A DNA stretch of 7,442 bases, from positions 1 through 7,442 of the forward strand of contig JAFTXL010000175.1 of the NCBI GenBank assembly GCA_017464985.1. Reading direction: 5' to 3'. Positions 6,656 to 7,442 of this stretch are shown piece after piece. The position numbers and the translations under genes were made by a program. Below the pieces are notes generated by a model, which was not told the DNA's origin, did not search any database, and was given only the letters and a program-made list of their open reading frames with translations. How positions within the stretch are numbered: position 1 is the stretch's first letter; each line of letters opens with the position of its first letter. Source of the stretch: Clostridia bacterium (GTDB taxonomy: Bacteria > Bacillota_A > Clostridia > UBA1212).

Positions 6656-7351
6656 GTGAATATAAATGACAGAATCAAAGCGGAACTGTATGCTATGCAG
6701 GATTTAAAATATAAAGAATTTCAATGCGCTCTTATGCCGACGGTAAATCCCGATACGGTAATCGGTGTCAGGACGCCGAAGCTCCGCGCGTTTGCTAAGG
6801 CATTGTCTAAAGAAGAAACAATCGGCGAATTTCTTGAATGTCTGCCTCATCAATACTATGAGGAGAACAATATTCACGGTTTTATAATCGAACAGATTAA
6901 TGATTATGACAAATGTATTGCTGAAATCGACCGTTTTTTGACGTATGTCGATAATTGGGCAACATGTGATACGATGCGTCCTAAATGCCTTAAAAAGCAT
7001 ACTGAGACGCTTATTTTTGAAATTAAAAGATGGCTTTCGTCAGAACGTGTATATACGGTGCGCTTCGGTATAGGAATGCTTATGGCGCATTATTTGGATG
7101 AATTATTTAAAGTAGAATATCACGACTTGGTTGCCTCAATAATAAGCGGTGAATATTATGTGAATATGATGATTGCCTGGTATTTTGCGACGGCACTCGC
7201 CAAACAATATGAACTGACTTTGCCGTACCTTGCGCAGAAACGTTTGCCAATATGGGTTCATAACAAAACAATTCAGAAAGCTGTAGAAAGTTACCGTATA
7301 ACAGATGAGCAGAAAACGAGTTTGCGCGGATTAAGAATAAAAAGCAAATAA
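6656..7351 (+). CDS. DNA alkylation repair protein, AlkD family (HEAT-like glycosylase)
   Basis: A 231-residue all-helical protein of the DNA alkylation repair family (PF08713). In Bacillus cereus AlkD this fold removes N3- and N7-alkylpurines from DNA without base flipping, using Trp109, Asp113, Arg148 and Trp187. Counterparts appear in order here: Trp101 and Asp105 with the same spacing (DNWATCD, 99-105), Arg136 (YTVRFGIG) and Trp175 (MMIAWYF). These assignments are by motif and order, not by alignment. The opening LYAMQDLKYKEFQCALMPTV and the segment VIGVRTPKLR (35-44) are typical of the Firmicutes branch. The protein is cytosolic and acts on DNA. It starts 37 nt after the permease stop with no terminator visible between, so read-through from the exporter cassette is likely. 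Whether it actively excises damaged bases or only binds DNA cannot be told from sequence. GTG start chosen by the ribosome binding site. Confidence 0.88.
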   Translation: MNINDRIKAELYAMQDLKYKEFQCALMPTVNPDTVIGVRTPKLRAFAKALSKEETIGEFLECLPHQYYEENNIHGFIIEQINDYDKCIAEIDRFLTYVDNWATCDTMRPKCLKKHTETLIFEIKRWLSSERVYTVRFGIGMLMAHYLDELFKVEYHDLVASIISGEYYVNMMIAWYFATALAKQYELTLPYLAQKRLPIWVHNKTIQKAVESYRITDEQKTSLRGLRIKSK

Positions 7352-7367
7352 AGGAGCATGAATAAAA

Positions 7368-7399
7368 TACCAGCCGGCGCCGAAAAGCGCCGGCTGGTA
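7368..7399. terminator. Strong GC-rich hairpin, probable (bidirectional) terminator
   Basis: A perfect 13-bp inverted repeat, TACCAGCCGGCGC (7368-7380) with GCGCCGGCTGGTA (7387-7399), encloses the 6-nt loop CGAAAA. It begins 17 nt after the AlkD-like stop. On the plus strand a T-run (7408-7412) comes only after 8 further bases, which is weak. On the minus strand the stem is followed directly by TTTTATT, a better terminator tail. The hairpin may thus end a convergent minus-strand gene as well as the plus-strand operon. Confidence 0.65.
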
Positions 7400-7416
7400 A
7401 GTGCCGATTTTTCAAA

Positions 7417-7442
7417 TTATTTCTGTCTCACTTTATGTTTAA
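7417..7442 (-). CDS. Possible 3' end of a convergent minus-strand gene
   Basis: Read on the minus strand, one frame is open from the window edge and ends ...KHKVRQK followed by a TAA stop (7417-7419), 18 nt before the hairpin whose minus-strand side carries a T-rich tail. A basic C-terminus followed by a terminator is consistent with a real gene end. Only seven codons are visible, so the product cannot be named and chance is quite possible. Confidence 0.25.

Noticed and set aside
7358..7442. Small open frame starting ATG 7358 just after AAGGAG, running through the hairpin to the window end
   Set aside because: The AAGGAG is only one base from the ATG, too close to act as a ribosome binding site, and the frame is mostly the two arms of the perfect hairpin.

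Overview
The window carries seven plus-strand genes, tightly packed, at moderate GC, with AGGAGG-like ribosome binding sites and a mix of ATG and GTG starts. Gene content (LiaF-like protein, DUF4097 protein, DrrA/DrrB-like exporter, short-form serine acetyltransferase, COG2509-type FAD protein) and the strong Shine-Dalgarno sites suggest a Gram-positive Firmicute, probably a gut-type Clostridia/Oscillospiraceae member. That placement is inference from gene families and style, not from a marker gene.

Left block (1-3242, housekeeping metabolism): the 3' part of an FAD-dependent dehydrogenase whose nucleotide-binding N-terminus lies before the window, then serine O-acetyltransferase (cysE; true start at 1159, not the upstream TTG), then adenylosuccinate lyase (purB). 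Gaps are 35 and 2 nt, so this looks like one transcript. It ends in an intrinsic terminator at 3253-3285. PurB is of the long, animal-like type rather than the E. coli or B. subtilis type.

Right block (3325-7351, envelope and export): a LiaF-like four-TM protein with a C-terminal FGG-repeat domain, a single-TM DUF4097-like protein with seven GxG repeats, an ABC ATPase and an ABC-2 permease. The first four genes overlap by 4, 4 and 1 nt, a strong sign of translational coupling and joint function. An AlkD-family DNA glycosylase follows 37 nt later with no visible terminator in between. The charge pattern predicts that the two repeat domains sit on opposite faces of the membrane. I read the four-gene cassette as a membrane-stress or antimicrobial-response exporter with two membrane-anchored beta-repeat accessory proteins. 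The substrate is unknown and no regulator is present in the window.

Right edge (7352-7442): a perfect 13-bp GC-rich hairpin, which may terminate the cassette and/or a convergent minus-strand gene whose last codons may occupy 7417-7442. I found no tRNA, rRNA, CRISPR, insertion sequence or confident promoter.
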